DNA from: Streptomyces sp. NBC_00259
GTDB lineage: Bacteria > Actinomycetota > Actinomycetes > Streptomycetales > Streptomycetaceae
Assembly: GCF_036181745.1 (NCBI RefSeq)
Contig: NZ_CP108080.1
Location: 7,629,501-7,693,500 of the forward strand
DNA length: 64,000 nt
Reading direction: 5' to 3'
Part shown: in pieces, positions 26,801 to 34,750 of the stretch
Position numbering within the stretch: position 1 is the first letter of the stretch
How the letters are laid out: each line of letters opens with the position of its first letter
Notes under the pieces: generated by a model
Database searches by the model: none
Told to the model about the DNA's origin: nothing
What the model saw: the letters and a program-made list of their open reading frames with translations, nothing else
Translations under genes and position numbers: made by a program

Positions 26801-27505
26801 ATGGGATCGGAAGGCACGGTGGTACGGGGCAGGGGGCGGCCGCCCAAGGTGGTCCTGGACGCGCCGATCATCGTGGACGCGGCACTGGCGCTCTGCGACG
26901 AACACGGCGCGGAGGCGCTGACCGTGAGGAAGCTGGCGGCCCGGCTCGGCGTGGACCCGTCGGCGCTGTACCGGCATGTCGCGGACAAGGACGAGCTGCA
27001 CCTCCTCCTCGCGGACCGGCTCTTCGAGGAGATCCTGGAAACCTTCGCGCCGGCACCCGGCGACTGGCGGACGACCCTGCGCGACCTGGCGGTCGCCTCT
27101 CGCGAGACCGCCCTGCGGCATCCGGCGGCCGCGGTCGTCGCCACGTACCGGACAACGCGGCGACCCGCGGAGATGCGGATCGTCGAGCACATCCTGACCG
27201 CCTTCGCCGAAGCGGGCTGCGACCCTGAGCAGTCCGCCCTCCTGCACCGCGTCTACGGAGACTTCACCCTCGCCTGGTCCGGCATGGACGCCGCCTTCGC
27301 CACCCTCGACCCGGCGGCACAGGCGGGTGACGAGGCGGCCTGGACCCGCGAGTACGTGGCAGTCGACCCGTCCCGCTACCCGTCGATCGCGCGCAGCTCG
27401 GCCCATATGGCGACGATGACGGGGGAGCGCGTCTTCCGGGCGGCGCTGGAGGTGCTGCTGGACGGGCTGGGGGTGCGGATCGGGCGCGGCGGGCCGGCTG
27501 GTTGA
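26801..27505 (+). CDS. TetR-family regulator (TetR_C type)
   Basis: 234 residues from ATG 26801. The HTH is IIVDAALALCDEHGAEALTVRKLAARLGVDPSALYRHVADKDEL, preceded by a basic RGRGRPPK arm. The C-terminal domain fits the class-A-like TetR ligand domain. A GTG at 26729 would lengthen it by 24 residues but has no ribosome site and would run through the putative operator. It probably controls the divergent permease-amidohydrolase operon. Confidence 0.85.
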   Translation: MGSEGTVVRGRGRPPKVVLDAPIIVDAALALCDEHGAEALTVRKLAARLGVDPSALYRHVADKDELHLLLADRLFEEILETFAPAPGDWRTTLRDLAVASRETALRHPAAAVVATYRTTRRPAEMRIVEHILTAFAEAGCDPEQSALLHRVYGDFTLAWSGMDAAFATLDPAAQAGDEAAWTREYVAVDPSRYPSIARSSAHMATMTGERVFRAALEVLLDGLGVRIGRGGPAG

Positions 27506-27659
27506 CCAAGCCCCGGAGGGTGCGGGTGCGTCGATGAGGCCCGCGCTGTCGGTTCGAGACGGCCGCCCCCTGAGTGATGGTCATACTCGTACGACTTGAT
27601 CGGCCTGGCTTCCTTCGCGCGGGGTACAAGGGTGCGACCGGCACGGTGGAGGAGGCGTC

Positions 27660-28181
27660 ATGGACAGAGGCAGTGCATCCGGTGAGGCTGGTCGGAGCGA
27701 CAGTCGGGAGGAGACGGAGGACGAGCGGGCGGACCGTCGCTGGCAAGAACTCGTGCAGGAGATACGGGTCACGCAGACCGGCGTGCAGATCCTGTTCGGC
27801 TTTCTGCTCACGGTCGTGTTCACGCCCGCCTTCCAGAAGCTGGGCCAAACCGACAAGACCATCTACATCGTGACGGTCGTCCTGGGCGCTCTGGCCACGG
27901 GAGCCCTCATCGGCCCGGTGGCGTTTCATCGCATCGTTTCAGGGCGGCGTATCAAGCCGCTGGTGGTCGCATGGGCGTCGCGACTCACGTTCCTGGGGTT
28001 GGTGCTGCTGCTCGCCACTCTGATCTCGGCGCTGTTCCTGATCCTGCGCACGGCAACGCACGACGGCTTCGTGCCCTACCTCGTTGCCGGGGTTTTCGCC
28101 TGGTACCTCGCCTGCTGGTTCGTCCTTCCCCTCTGGGCCCGCTTTCGCTACACCTCGGCTGACTCCTCGGACACCCCCTAG
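27660..28181 (+). CDS. DUF6328 membrane protein
   Basis: 173 residues. A charged N-terminal 35-residue segment precedes VTQTGVQILFGFLLTVVF, typical of the DUF6328 group, and four membrane helices follow. It has a strong GGAGGAG at 27650. Its last four bases overlap the end of the convergent AmaP-like gene. Function unknown; its place next to envelope-stress genes may be coincidental. Confidence 0.8.
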   Translation: MDRGSASGEAGRSDSREETEDERADRRWQELVQEIRVTQTGVQILFGFLLTVVFTPAFQKLGQTDKTIYIVTVVLGALATGALIGPVAFHRIVSGRRIKPLVVAWASRLTFLGLVLLLATLISALFLILRTATHDGFVPYLVAGVFAWYLACWFVLPLWARFRYTSADSSDTP

Positions 28182-28750
28182 CGTGCGCGGGCGCCGGTGT
28201 GGGTGGTGAAGCGGTATTCGACGGTGAACGGGAGCTCGTCGAGGTCGAGTGCTCGTCGCAGCCGGGGCAGCCCGTGGGTGTTGAGGCGGTGGTTGATGGT
28301 GGTCAGATCACCGCCTTGTTCGGTGCTGATCACTATGGCAAGGGTGGGATTCCGGCTGGTTCCGGCGAGGGTGGCGCGGGCGTGGTGGACGCCCGGGTAG
28401 GTGGCGACGTCGCTGAGGAAGGGGGCGGTGGCAGTGTTGGCGGTCAGTTCGGTGTTGCCCTCTTCGGGGTTGTGCTCGAGATGCCATGTGCGGGTCTTGG
28501 GGCGGCGGGCAAGTTGTGCGGCGAGCCAGCGCAGGACGAGCAGTCCCAGAATGACGGCCGTGGCGGCGGTCACCCACAGCATCCAGGTGGGCGGGTCGGC
28601 GGTGGCGGGAATGAGTGGGGCGCCTGAATCGAGGAAGCCGAGTCGGCTGAAGTGAGCCGCCACGGCGAAGAAGCCCGAGCCGAGCAGAAGGAGGCCGAAG
28701 ACGGCCAGCAGGGCGCGGTTGAGGCGGGCCGGGCGGTTGAGGCTGGTCAT
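28178..28750 (-). CDS. AmaP-like membrane partner of Asp23 proteins
   Basis: 190 residues. Two membrane helices (about 10-30 and 50-72) are followed by a soluble part of about 100 residues ending in basic sequence. This layout and its place at the end of an Asp23 operon match the alkaline-shock membrane-anchor (AmaP) group. The ATG overlaps the previous stop (ATGA). Confidence 0.65.
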   Translation of the reverse strand: MTSLNRPARLNRALLAVFGLLLLGSGFFAVAAHFSRLGFLDSGAPLIPATADPPTWMLWVTAATAVILGLLVLRWLAAQLARRPKTRTWHLEHNPEEGNTELTANTATAPFLSDVATYPGVHHARATLAGTSRNPTLAIVISTEQGGDLTTINHRLNTHGLPRLRRALDLDELPFTVEYRFTTHTGARAR

Positions 28751-29274
28751 GGTGCGTTCCTGGTGGCATGGAGCTTGATCTTCGTTGCCGGACGGGTGAG
28801 TGGGGTGACCTCGTCGAGGCGCTGGTCGAGGGCGCCGCGGACAGCACGGGTGAGTCCCGCGGTGTTGGTCCGGTCCGTGCGAATACGGGCGGTGATCGTG
28901 CGGCGTCCCAGTTTCAGCTTTGCTCTGCTGACCCCGTCGACACTCGCGGCGGTGTTCTGCAGGGCGCGGCGCAGGCTTCGCCTGGTGACGCCGGCGTCCA
29001 CGTCCCCGGTGAGCGGCAGGACGGTCGGTTTCCCCGGCAGGAATGCCGCAAGCAGCAGGACGAAACCGAGGAGGACAGCTGCGGCACCCGCGGCGAGGAC
29101 GGCGGTGTCGTTCCAATGGAGGCCGTTCAGGGCGTCGGTGACCGAGCGGTAGCTGACGAGCGGGCGCCGACCGATGATCGACTGAATGGCCACGATGGCG
29201 GTCAGGACGCACGCGGCGAGCAGGACCAGCGCGGTGAGCGTGGCGGGAATGGTGCGGCGAGGTCGGCGTTTCAC
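28747..29274 (-). CDS. DUF6286 membrane protein
   Basis: 175 residues with an N-terminal basic segment, two membrane helices (10-30, 57-80) and a C-terminal domain with the LRRALQNTAASVDGVSRAKLKL pattern, similar to one half of an Asp23 fold. This is the DUF6286 arrangement seen in actinobacterial Asp23 clusters. It starts at GTG 29274 in a GTGA overlap with the preceding Asp23 gene. Probably an envelope-anchored partner. Confidence 0.7.
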   Translation of the reverse strand: MKRRPRRTIPATLTALVLLAACVLTAIVAIQSIIGRRPLVSYRSVTDALNGLHWNDTAVLAAGAAAVLLGFVLLLAAFLPGKPTVLPLTGDVDAGVTRRSLRRALQNTAASVDGVSRAKLKLGRRTITARIRTDRTNTAGLTRAVRGALDQRLDEVTPLTRPATKIKLHATRNAP

Positions 29275-29702
29275 AGGACCCTCCTGGTGGAGGAGTCGGG
29301 GGGACGCAGCGCTGTGACGGTGATGTCCACGCGGGTCACGGTCAGACCGGTGAGGTCCGCAACCCGGCGCACCACGTGTGCGCGGGCGTCCTCGGTGGCG
29401 TGGGCGACGGATTCCGGATAGACGACGGACAGGCGAACGTCGAGCGCCACGTCCGAGTCGTCACTGACCTTCGCGGTGACCCGGGCAGGGTCTTCCGGGC
29501 GTTGCCCAGGGACCGATATGCCGAGCACCCGGCCGACGGTCCCGCCGATGTGCTCGACTTCGGTCAACACCCGGGCGGCGATGCGTTCGACAGTGCGGTC
29601 GGAGATGGTTGTGCGGCCGCGTTGCGCCGTGCCGGTCCCGGCCTCGACTGATGTGGCCGCGCGGGTCTCGGCCTCAACCGACGTGGTGGTCGCGGTGTCC
29701 AT
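29271..29702 (-). CDS. Asp23/Gls24 family envelope-stress protein
   Basis: 143 residues. After a low-complexity Thr/Glu N-terminus it has the family core ISDRTVERIAARVLTEVEHIGGTVG, a beta region (VALDVRLSVVYPESV) and VRRVADLTGLTVTRVDITV. Asp23/Gls24 proteins associate with the inner face of the membrane and help envelope homeostasis. ATG 29702, with AGGGA upstream, overlaps the DUF2273-like gene by 29 bases. One of four Asp23-type proteins in this operon. Confidence 0.85.
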   Translation of the reverse strand: MDTATTTSVEAETRAATSVEAGTGTAQRGRTTISDRTVERIAARVLTEVEHIGGTVGRVLGISVPGQRPEDPARVTAKVSDDSDVALDVRLSVVYPESVAHATEDARAHVVRRVADLTGLTVTRVDITVTALRPPDSSTRRVL

Positions 29703-29883
29703 GGAAGTCGTCCCTGTCACGGCCGGTGAACTGGGCGAGGTCGAGTTTGCCGTCGAGGTAACGCCCCACCAGCAGCCCGACCGTTCCGAGAACGAGGACG
29801 ATGAGGAAAGCGTCGAAACCACCGAACGCGGCGGCGAGGCCGAGTACGAGACCTGTCAGCAGCCCCATCTGAGTGGACGTCAT
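29674..29883 (-). CDS. DUF2273-type small membrane protein
   Basis: 69 residues: two membrane helices (MGLLTGLVLGLAAAFGGF and FLIVLVLGTVGLLVGRY) and a His/Asp-rich polar tail. Small membrane proteins of this type accompany Asp23 genes. ATG 29883 has AAGGAG eight bases upstream. Its end overlaps the next Asp23 gene by 29 bases. Confidence 0.75.
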   Translation of the reverse strand: MTSTQMGLLTGLVLGLAAAFGGFDAFLIVLVLGTVGLLVGRYLDGKLDLAQFTGRDRDDFHGHRDHHVG

Positions 29884-29919
29884 GTCGGATTCTCCTTGGT
29901 GTGGGTCCGTGTCTGGCGG

Positions 29920-30420
29920 CTACTGCACGCGGTCTCCAGTCCCCTGGTCGTCGCCGTCACCGTCTTCACTGGGGATATGGACATCATTGACATTGATGTT
30001 GACCTCGACGACTTCCAGGCCGGTCATCTGCTCAACGGCGTCGATGACGTTGTTGCGGACGTCCTGGGCCAGATCGGGGATGGACACGCCGTACTCGACC
30101 AGCATCTGCAGGTCTACGGCCGCCTGCTTCTGACCGACCTCGACGGAGACACCCTGGCCGGCGCTGGCGGAGGCTCCGGGGATACGTCCCTTGACCGCAC
30201 CGAACGCACGCGCCGCTCCGCCGCCCAGCTCGTACACGCCGGGTACCTCGCGGGCGGCGATCCCGGAGATCTTCTGGACGACGACGTCGGCGATGGCAGT
30301 GTTGCCCTGCCCGGATGCTTGTGCAGTGGAGGCCTCTGGTGCGCCGGCGGTGGTCTTGGCCGAGTCACCCGCGGCGAAAGTGGAGTGCTCGGCGCTGTTC
30401 GCGGTGGAGGGGTTCGTCAT
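29920..30420 (-). CDS. Asp23/Gls24 family envelope-stress protein
   Basis: 166 residues. A 40-residue Ala/Ser/Thr-rich leader is followed by the standard core: IADVVVQKISGIAAREVPGVYELG, VEVGQKQAAVDLQMLVEYGVSI and VIDAVEQMTGLEVVEVNINVNDV. It is the most typical Asp23 protein of the cluster. ATG 30420 has GAGGAG ten bases upstream. The C-terminal tail is acidic. Confidence 0.92.
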   Translation of the reverse strand: MTNPSTANSAEHSTFAAGDSAKTTAGAPEASTAQASGQGNTAIADVVVQKISGIAAREVPGVYELGGGAARAFGAVKGRIPGASASAGQGVSVEVGQKQAAVDLQMLVEYGVSIPDLAQDVRNNVIDAVEQMTGLEVVEVNINVNDVHIPSEDGDGDDQGTGDRVQ

Positions 30421-30511
30421 GGTGCTCTCCTCGGTTCCCTGGTCTGGACGAGGCAGCTCCGCGCTCGTCACACCTGAAGGACCCGTGCCGAGGGAGAACG
30501 TCATGGCCCTC

Positions 30512-30844
30512 TCAGGCAGCGGCGTCGCCGGCGTGATCGAGAGGAGTGAAGGCGGCGGCGTCGATGTCGGTGACGACCAGGCGCAGCCTGGCGTCCTTCC
30601 ACCGGGTGTCCCTGACGGCCATGTGCACGGCGGCCTCGGCTTCGCGAAGGACCGGAGGCAGGGGGAGCGCCAGGGCGACGACTCGGATCTCGATGAACCC
30701 GTGGTTGATGCCCACGGCCAAGGAGTCGAGGTTCCACGGCACGCGCGAGCCGATGTGGGTGGTTGAGGGCGTTGCCGGGCGCAAGCCGGGGACCTTGCCC
30801 AGGGCGGCCAGGAGCGAGCGGGTCATCTCTGTTCGCGGTGTCAC
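30512..30844 (-). CDS. Small hypothetical protein in the Asp23 operon
   Basis: 110 residues from GTG 30844, which overlaps the previous stop (GTGA); ATG 30826 is a possible later start. It has an amphipathic N-terminus (MTRSLLAALGKVPGL) and a C-terminal RLRLVVTDIDAAAFTPLD strand-like segment similar to the end of Asp23 folds. I do not recognise it as a named family. Its position between two Asp23 genes suggests a role in the same complex. Confidence 0.6.
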   Translation of the reverse strand: MTPRTEMTRSLLAALGKVPGLRPATPSTTHIGSRVPWNLDSLAVGINHGFIEIRVVALALPLPPVLREAEAAVHMAVRDTRWKDARLRLVVTDIDAAAFTPLDHAGDAAA

Positions 30845-31281
30845 CACACACCGGTCCCGTCCATGCCGATGTCCATGTCCATCTCCATGTCCATGATCGA
30901 CACCACGACGGCCTGTGGGGTGAGACCTGTGGCGTCGGCGACAGCACGCGTGACCTCGCGCTGGACGGCTTGTGCCACCGCCGCAGCCTGGTGCCCACCG
31001 GCGCTGACCAGGTCGACGGACACGCGCAGTATCGATGGCACGACCGAGCGGCGGTCGGCCGTGACTCTCACGCCCTCGGTCGAGGCCGGGGCAAGGCCTT
31101 TGATCTTCTGGCGTGTTGATCGGGCCACCTGGGAGGCGAGCCCGGTCAAGCCGGGTTCGAGGCGCACGACACCCGGGACGCCGACAGCGGCTCGAGCGGC
31201 GACGGCGGCGATCACGGGCTCGGCGATGACCCACTGGAAGCGGGGAACCCCTGCCTTGTCGTCCGGCACGGTCGTTGTCAT
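30841..31281 (-). CDS. Asp23/Gls24 family protein with Met/Asp-rich tail
   Basis: 146 residues. The core is Asp23-like (VIAAVAARAAVGVPGVVRLEPG, LRVSVDLVSAGG, VAQAVQREVTRAVADATGL). It ends in an odd MDMEMDMDIGMDGTG tail in which Met and Asp alternate. A GTG three codons upstream (31290) is an alternative start with AAGGA close by. It lies between the zinc-motif Asp23 gene and the small hypothetical gene. Confidence 0.8.
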   Translation of the reverse strand: MTTTVPDDKAGVPRFQWVIAEPVIAAVAARAAVGVPGVVRLEPGLTGLASQVARSTRQKIKGLAPASTEGVRVTADRRSVVPSILRVSVDLVSAGGHQAAAVAQAVQREVTRAVADATGLTPQAVVVSIMDMEMDMDIGMDGTGVW

Positions 31282-31344
31282 GGCGAGCACCGTGTCCTTG
31301 TGCTGCGGTCTCTCTCAACGGTCTGCTGCCCGATCGCGGCGGTG

Positions 31345-31902
31345 TCATGCGTCGTAGACGTCCTCCACGGTCAGGTCCAGACGCGCCAGGGGCATCCCGA
31401 CCCGCGCTGCGGCGGCTGCCCGTACCCGCTCGCGCACCTCGTCGACAGCGTTGACGGAGAACCTGCCGTAGGCCACCGCGAGGCTCATCGACACCTCCAT
31501 CGCGCGGCCCGCCTCAATGACGGCGATCCGGCAGCGACGAGCGCGTACACCGTCGACGGAATCGGCGGCGCGCCGCAGCACCGCAGCGACCACTTGCTCG
31601 CTGATGCGCACGCCGCCCGGCTCCGTGCTGGGCAGCGGGAGCATGTGGTGACGGCGGACCTCTGCGCGTACCGCGGACATGATCCGGCCGGTCAGGCCCA
31701 GCGAAGGCCCGGTCTCCTGCGATGCCAGCTCGCCCGTCACCGCCCGAAGCGCCATCAGGCTCTCCCGAGTCGCAGTGCAGTACTCGCACGTGAGCTGATG
31801 CGCGTCAGCGACGTTGTCGTTGGTCGGATCGAGCCGTTCCCACACCGTCTCGACATCGCGGCCGCACGGCAGCACGTAGCTCCGGGCGTCGCTCATCTCC
31901 AT
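31345..31902 (-). CDS. Asp23-domain protein with an anti-sigma-like zinc motif
   Basis: 185 residues. The N-terminal 60 contain HQLTCEYC, the H-x3-C-x2-C pattern of zinc anti-sigma (ZAS) proteins, here with the fuller C...H-C-C spacing. The C-terminal half is Asp23-like (ISEQVVAAVLRRAADSVDGVRARRC, VSMSLAVAYGRFSV, VRAAAAARVGMPLARLDLTVEDV). It overlaps the end of the ECF sigma gene just upstream, the usual place for an anti-sigma factor. ATG 31902 has GGAGG ten bases before it; ATG 31896 would give an ATGA overlap. Anti-sigma activity is inference from motif and position. Confidence 0.7.
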   Translation of the reverse strand: MEMSDARSYVLPCGRDVETVWERLDPTNDNVADAHQLTCEYCTATRESLMALRAVTGELASQETGPSLGLTGRIMSAVRAEVRRHHMLPLPSTEPGGVRISEQVVAAVLRRAADSVDGVRARRCRIAVIEAGRAMEVSMSLAVAYGRFSVNAVDEVRERVRAAAAARVGMPLARLDLTVEDVYDA

Positions 31903-32483
31903 GGGGACATCGCCTCCGCCAACTGCGCTCGAGCGCGCGCTATGCGTCCGCGCACTGCCGTCTGAGTCGTGCCCGTGGCCCTGGCGATGTCTTCGTAGGA
32001 GAGCCCGTGAACCTCCCGCAACAGCCAGCAGGCACGCTGTTCGGGCGTCAGCCGTGTGAGCGCCGCTGCGAGCGCGATCAACTGCTCACTGACCTGTGCC
32101 GCCCGCTCGGGCGACCCCGCTGCATCGATGGATTCGCGACGGTCCAGGTCGGCTTCCGTGACAGGTCTGCGTGCCCGGATGATGTTCAGACACCGATTGG
32201 TCGTCGTCCGGTAGAGCCAGCCCACGAAAGCTCTGCCGTCCCGCAACTGCCCGAGTCGTCGCCAGGCGGTCAGGAACACTTCCTGCACCACATCCTCGGC
32301 GTCGCCCCGGCTCGCGAGCATATGCAGTGCCAAGCGGTACATCGGACCCTGGTAGCGGCGCACCAGCACCTCGAAGGCCCGTATGTCGCCGTCGCGGGCA
32401 CGGACCACCAAGGTGGCGTCGTCCAGTGCCACCTCCGGGGTGGGGGAGGCGGGATGTGAACCGACACCGGCAGGCGATGTCAC
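31893..32483 (-). CDS. ECF-type RNA polymerase sigma factor
   Basis: 196 residues. Region 2 has FEVLVRRYQGPMYRLALHML and EDVVQEVFLTAWRRL; region 4 has ALTRLTPEQRACWLLREVHGLSYEDIARATGTTQTAVRGRIARARAQL. I chose GTG 32483 because AGGAAGG lies eight bases upstream; the open frame continues much further but has no coding character. It probably transcribes the Asp23 operon below it and is held by the zinc-motif protein. No target promoter was identified. Confidence 0.9.
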   Translation of the reverse strand: MTSPAGVGSHPASPTPEVALDDATLVVRARDGDIRAFEVLVRRYQGPMYRLALHMLASRGDAEDVVQEVFLTAWRRLGQLRDGRAFVGWLYRTTTNRCLNIIRARRPVTEADLDRRESIDAAGSPERAAQVSEQLIALAAALTRLTPEQRACWLLREVHGLSYEDIARATGTTQTAVRGRIARARAQLAEAMSPWR

Positions 32484-33005
32484 CTGCACAACCTTCCTGC
32501 GCCAGGCATGCTCTCGGGCCCTTCTCCCGGACCTGCTGGAACACCGGTCTCCCGGACCTGCTGGAACGCCGGCCGAACCGCGCCGGGCAGTAGTAGGACA
32601 CAACTGCCGCGTCATCGTCACGGCACACATCAAGTGTCTGCCGTCCACGGGTCTGGTGGAGCAGTTGGTCTGACGGCCGGCGACCGGCGACGACCCCGGA
32701 CTGCCGCAGTTGCCCCGCGTCCCCAGCAGGACGCGCAACTTCTCAAGATGCGACCGCATGGATTCGGGCGAAACTGGTGAGTAGAGGACCGGCATTGAGC
32801 GATGGCTCTCGTGCCGAGGCGACCGACCCCGTCGTGGCCGCAATCACCGAGCCGTAGATGGCCGGCCCCGCCCGACGTGAGCAGGACCAGGTTCCTTTCG
32901 GTGCGCTCCAAGAATCGGCTGCTGTGGGCCGCCGTAGGGCAGAGACCACTGGTAGCAGCAGTTTGTGCGGCACGGGCGGGTCCCTGAGGGAACGATGAAG
33001 GTGAC
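32484..33005. other. Intergenic region between sigma factor and DNA-binding-like gene
   Basis: 522 bases without a convincing gene. It must hold the promoters of the divergent sigma-factor gene and the gene starting at 33012. I see a near-tandem CTCCCGGACCTGCTGGAACRCCGG duplication around 32522-32572 (two copies of about 22 bases) but no clear promoter boxes. Confidence 0.6.
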
Positions 33006-33011
33006 GTGCGC

Positions 33012-33722
33012 ATGGACGATCAGACCAAGATGGCTCTCGCCGCGGCGATCGCCGGCGGTTACGTGCTGGGCCGTACGAAGAAGGGCAGGCTCGCCCTGAG
33101 CTTGGGGACGTATCTGGCGGGCAGACGGTTCGGGCTTGAGCCGCGCCAGCTCGCTGTCGAGGGAATGCGCAGGCTGGGGGAGATTCCCCAGGTCGCCGAA
33201 CTGCAGGACCAGCTGAAGGGCGAGGTCCTCGAGGCCGGCCGCAAGGCAGTGACAGCTGCTGCCACGCGCAGCATGGGGACGCTTGCGGACACGCTGCGTG
33301 ACCGCACGGCCAGCCTCGGGATGAAGGAAGAAGAGGAAGAGCCGGAGGAGGAGTACGAGGACGAGGAGGAACCGGAGGAGGAGTACGAGGAAGAGCCGGA
33401 AGAGGAGGAGGAAGAGGAGGAGGAAGAGGAGGAGGAACCAGAACGCGAGCGCCCGCAGCGCCGGAGAAGCTCCCGGAAGCCGACTCGGTCCGGCAGGGAT
33501 ACCGGGTCCAGGCGTGAGAGGCCACCCTCCGACCGGAGTTCTTCCAGGGCAGCGGCGAAGGAGCCGGCCCGGAGGAAGAAGACCTCCGCGTCGAAGCCGG
33601 CAGCGAAGAAGGCAGCCCCGGCAAAGAAGTCCGCCACCACGAAGCGGGCCCCCGCGAAGAAGGCGGCGGCTTCAGGGCGGGCGGCGAAGAAGACGTCCAC
33701 GCGCGCCGATCGCCGGAGGTAG
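33012..33722 (+). CDS. Charge-segregated protein with histone H1-like tail
   Basis: 236 residues from ATG 33012 (GTG 33006 is possible). Residues 1-105 are a mostly helical domain (KMALAAAIAGGYVLGRTKKGRLALSL...). About 40 residues are then almost pure Glu with a few Asp, Tyr and Pro, and the last 90 are Arg/Lys/Ala/Pro-rich with AKKAAPAKK-type repeats like H1 and HupS tails. Relatives accompany gas-vesicle-like loci in Streptomyces and are often mislabelled as DNA primase. No gas vesicle genes are near. The 6-base gap to the SRPBCC gene suggests an operon. Function unknown; nucleic acid binding is inference from the tail. Confidence 0.75.
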   Translation: MDDQTKMALAAAIAGGYVLGRTKKGRLALSLGTYLAGRRFGLEPRQLAVEGMRRLGEIPQVAELQDQLKGEVLEAGRKAVTAAATRSMGTLADTLRDRTASLGMKEEEEEPEEEYEDEEEPEEEYEEEPEEEEEEEEEEEEEPERERPQRRRSSRKPTRSGRDTGSRRERPPSDRSSSRAAAKEPARRKKTSASKPAAKKAAPAKKSATTKRAPAKKAAASGRAAKKTSTRADRRR

Positions 33723-33728
33723 TCCGCC

Positions 33729-34694
33729 ATGGCCGGGAAGCAGACGAAGCAGCCGGACGTGGAGGCGGGGTTGGGCGGACTGGGCGAAGCGTTGTCTGGT
33801 TTCGTCGGTTCACAGGTCGAACGGCTTGCGGAGAAGGCCGGCGACAAGCTCACGGATGTCACTGATCAGCTCACCGACGTCGCCGACAACGGCGGGTCGC
33901 TGCTCAAAGTCGGCTCGCGCATCCTTGGGGGCGAGTCCCCCGTGAAGGCGTTCTTGTCCGAGAAGGCCAAGGGCATCAAGGACAGCGTGGTGGACAAGGC
34001 CAAGGAAGCGTTCGGCGGCGGCAAGGGCAAGTCCGGTAGCAGCGGCAAGAGCATGAACATCATCGAGGTTCTCGACGTCGGCGTGCCCCTTCGCACGGCC
34101 TACGACTACTGGACGCAGTACGAGGAGTTCAGCAGCTTCACCAAGGGTGTTCACGGCGTCTCGAAGAGCGACGAGATGACCAGTGACTGGAAGGTCAAGG
34201 TCGGCCCCTCCTCCCGCAGCTTCAAAGCGACTGTCCAGGAACAGATCCCGGACGACCGGATCGTCTGGACCTCGGAAGGCGCCAAAGGGTCGACCAAAGG
34301 TGCGGTCAGTTTCCACGAACTCGCACCGACACTGACGCGCATCGTCCTGGTCGTGGAGTACTTTCCGTCCGGATTCTTCGAGAAGACCGGCAACCTGTGG
34401 CGGGCTCAGGGCCGCCGGATGCGGCTGGACTTCAAGCACTTCCAGCGGTACGTCACTCTCACCGAGGAAGAGCCGGAGGGCTGGCGCGGCGAGATCCGGG
34501 ACGGCGAAGTCGTCATGTCACACGAAGAAGCCCTGGAAGAGGAGGAAGAGGAAGAGGCAGCCCAGGACGAGGACGCGGAGAACGACGACGAGTACGAAGC
34601 CGCGGACGACGAGGACGGCAACACCGAAGACGAAGAAGAGGACGTCGACGAAGACGAATGGGAGGACGAGGCCGATGAGGACCGGGAGGAGTGA
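33729..34694 (+). CDS. SRPBCC (polyketide cyclase-like) protein with acidic tail
   Basis: 321 residues. The N-terminal 100 are helical and amphipathic (VERLAEKAGDKLTDVTDQLTDV). Residues 110-255 match a START/SRPBCC fold (MNIIEVLDVGVPLRTAYDYWTQYEEFSSF and later IVWTSEGAKG). The last 70 are nearly all Glu/Asp. It follows the charge-segregated protein by 6 bases, and the two oppositely charged tails could pair. Ligand unknown. Confidence 0.8.
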   Translation: MAGKQTKQPDVEAGLGGLGEALSGFVGSQVERLAEKAGDKLTDVTDQLTDVADNGGSLLKVGSRILGGESPVKAFLSEKAKGIKDSVVDKAKEAFGGGKGKSGSSGKSMNIIEVLDVGVPLRTAYDYWTQYEEFSSFTKGVHGVSKSDEMTSDWKVKVGPSSRSFKATVQEQIPDDRIVWTSEGAKGSTKGAVSFHELAPTLTRIVLVVEYFPSGFFEKTGNLWRAQGRRMRLDFKHFQRYVTLTEEEPEGWRGEIRDGEVVMSHEEALEEEEEEEAAQDEDAENDDEYEAADDEDGNTEDEEEDVDEDEWEDEADEDREE

Positions 34695-34707
34695 CCCCCG
34701 GTGCGCG

Positions 34708-34732
34708 ACGCCCCTGCCATCGGGCAGGGCGT
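34708..34732. terminator. Hairpin between convergent SRPBCC and MFS genes
   Basis: ACGCCCCTGCC pairs with GGCAGGGCGT across a short loop, a 10-bp stem with a single bulged C. It lies in the 56-base gap between two convergent genes and could end both transcripts. Confidence 0.55.
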
Positions 34733-34750
34733 TGCTCGAGATGGTCTGTT

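Noticed and set aside
29720..29822. Upstream extension of the Asp23 gene at 29271
   Set aside because: It would lie fully inside the DUF2273-like gene and lacks a ribosome site; ATG 29702 fits better.
31893..32843. Longer start for the ECF sigma factor giving a 316-residue protein
   Set aside because: The additional 120 residues lack homology and codon-position bias; GTG 32483 has a good ribosome site.
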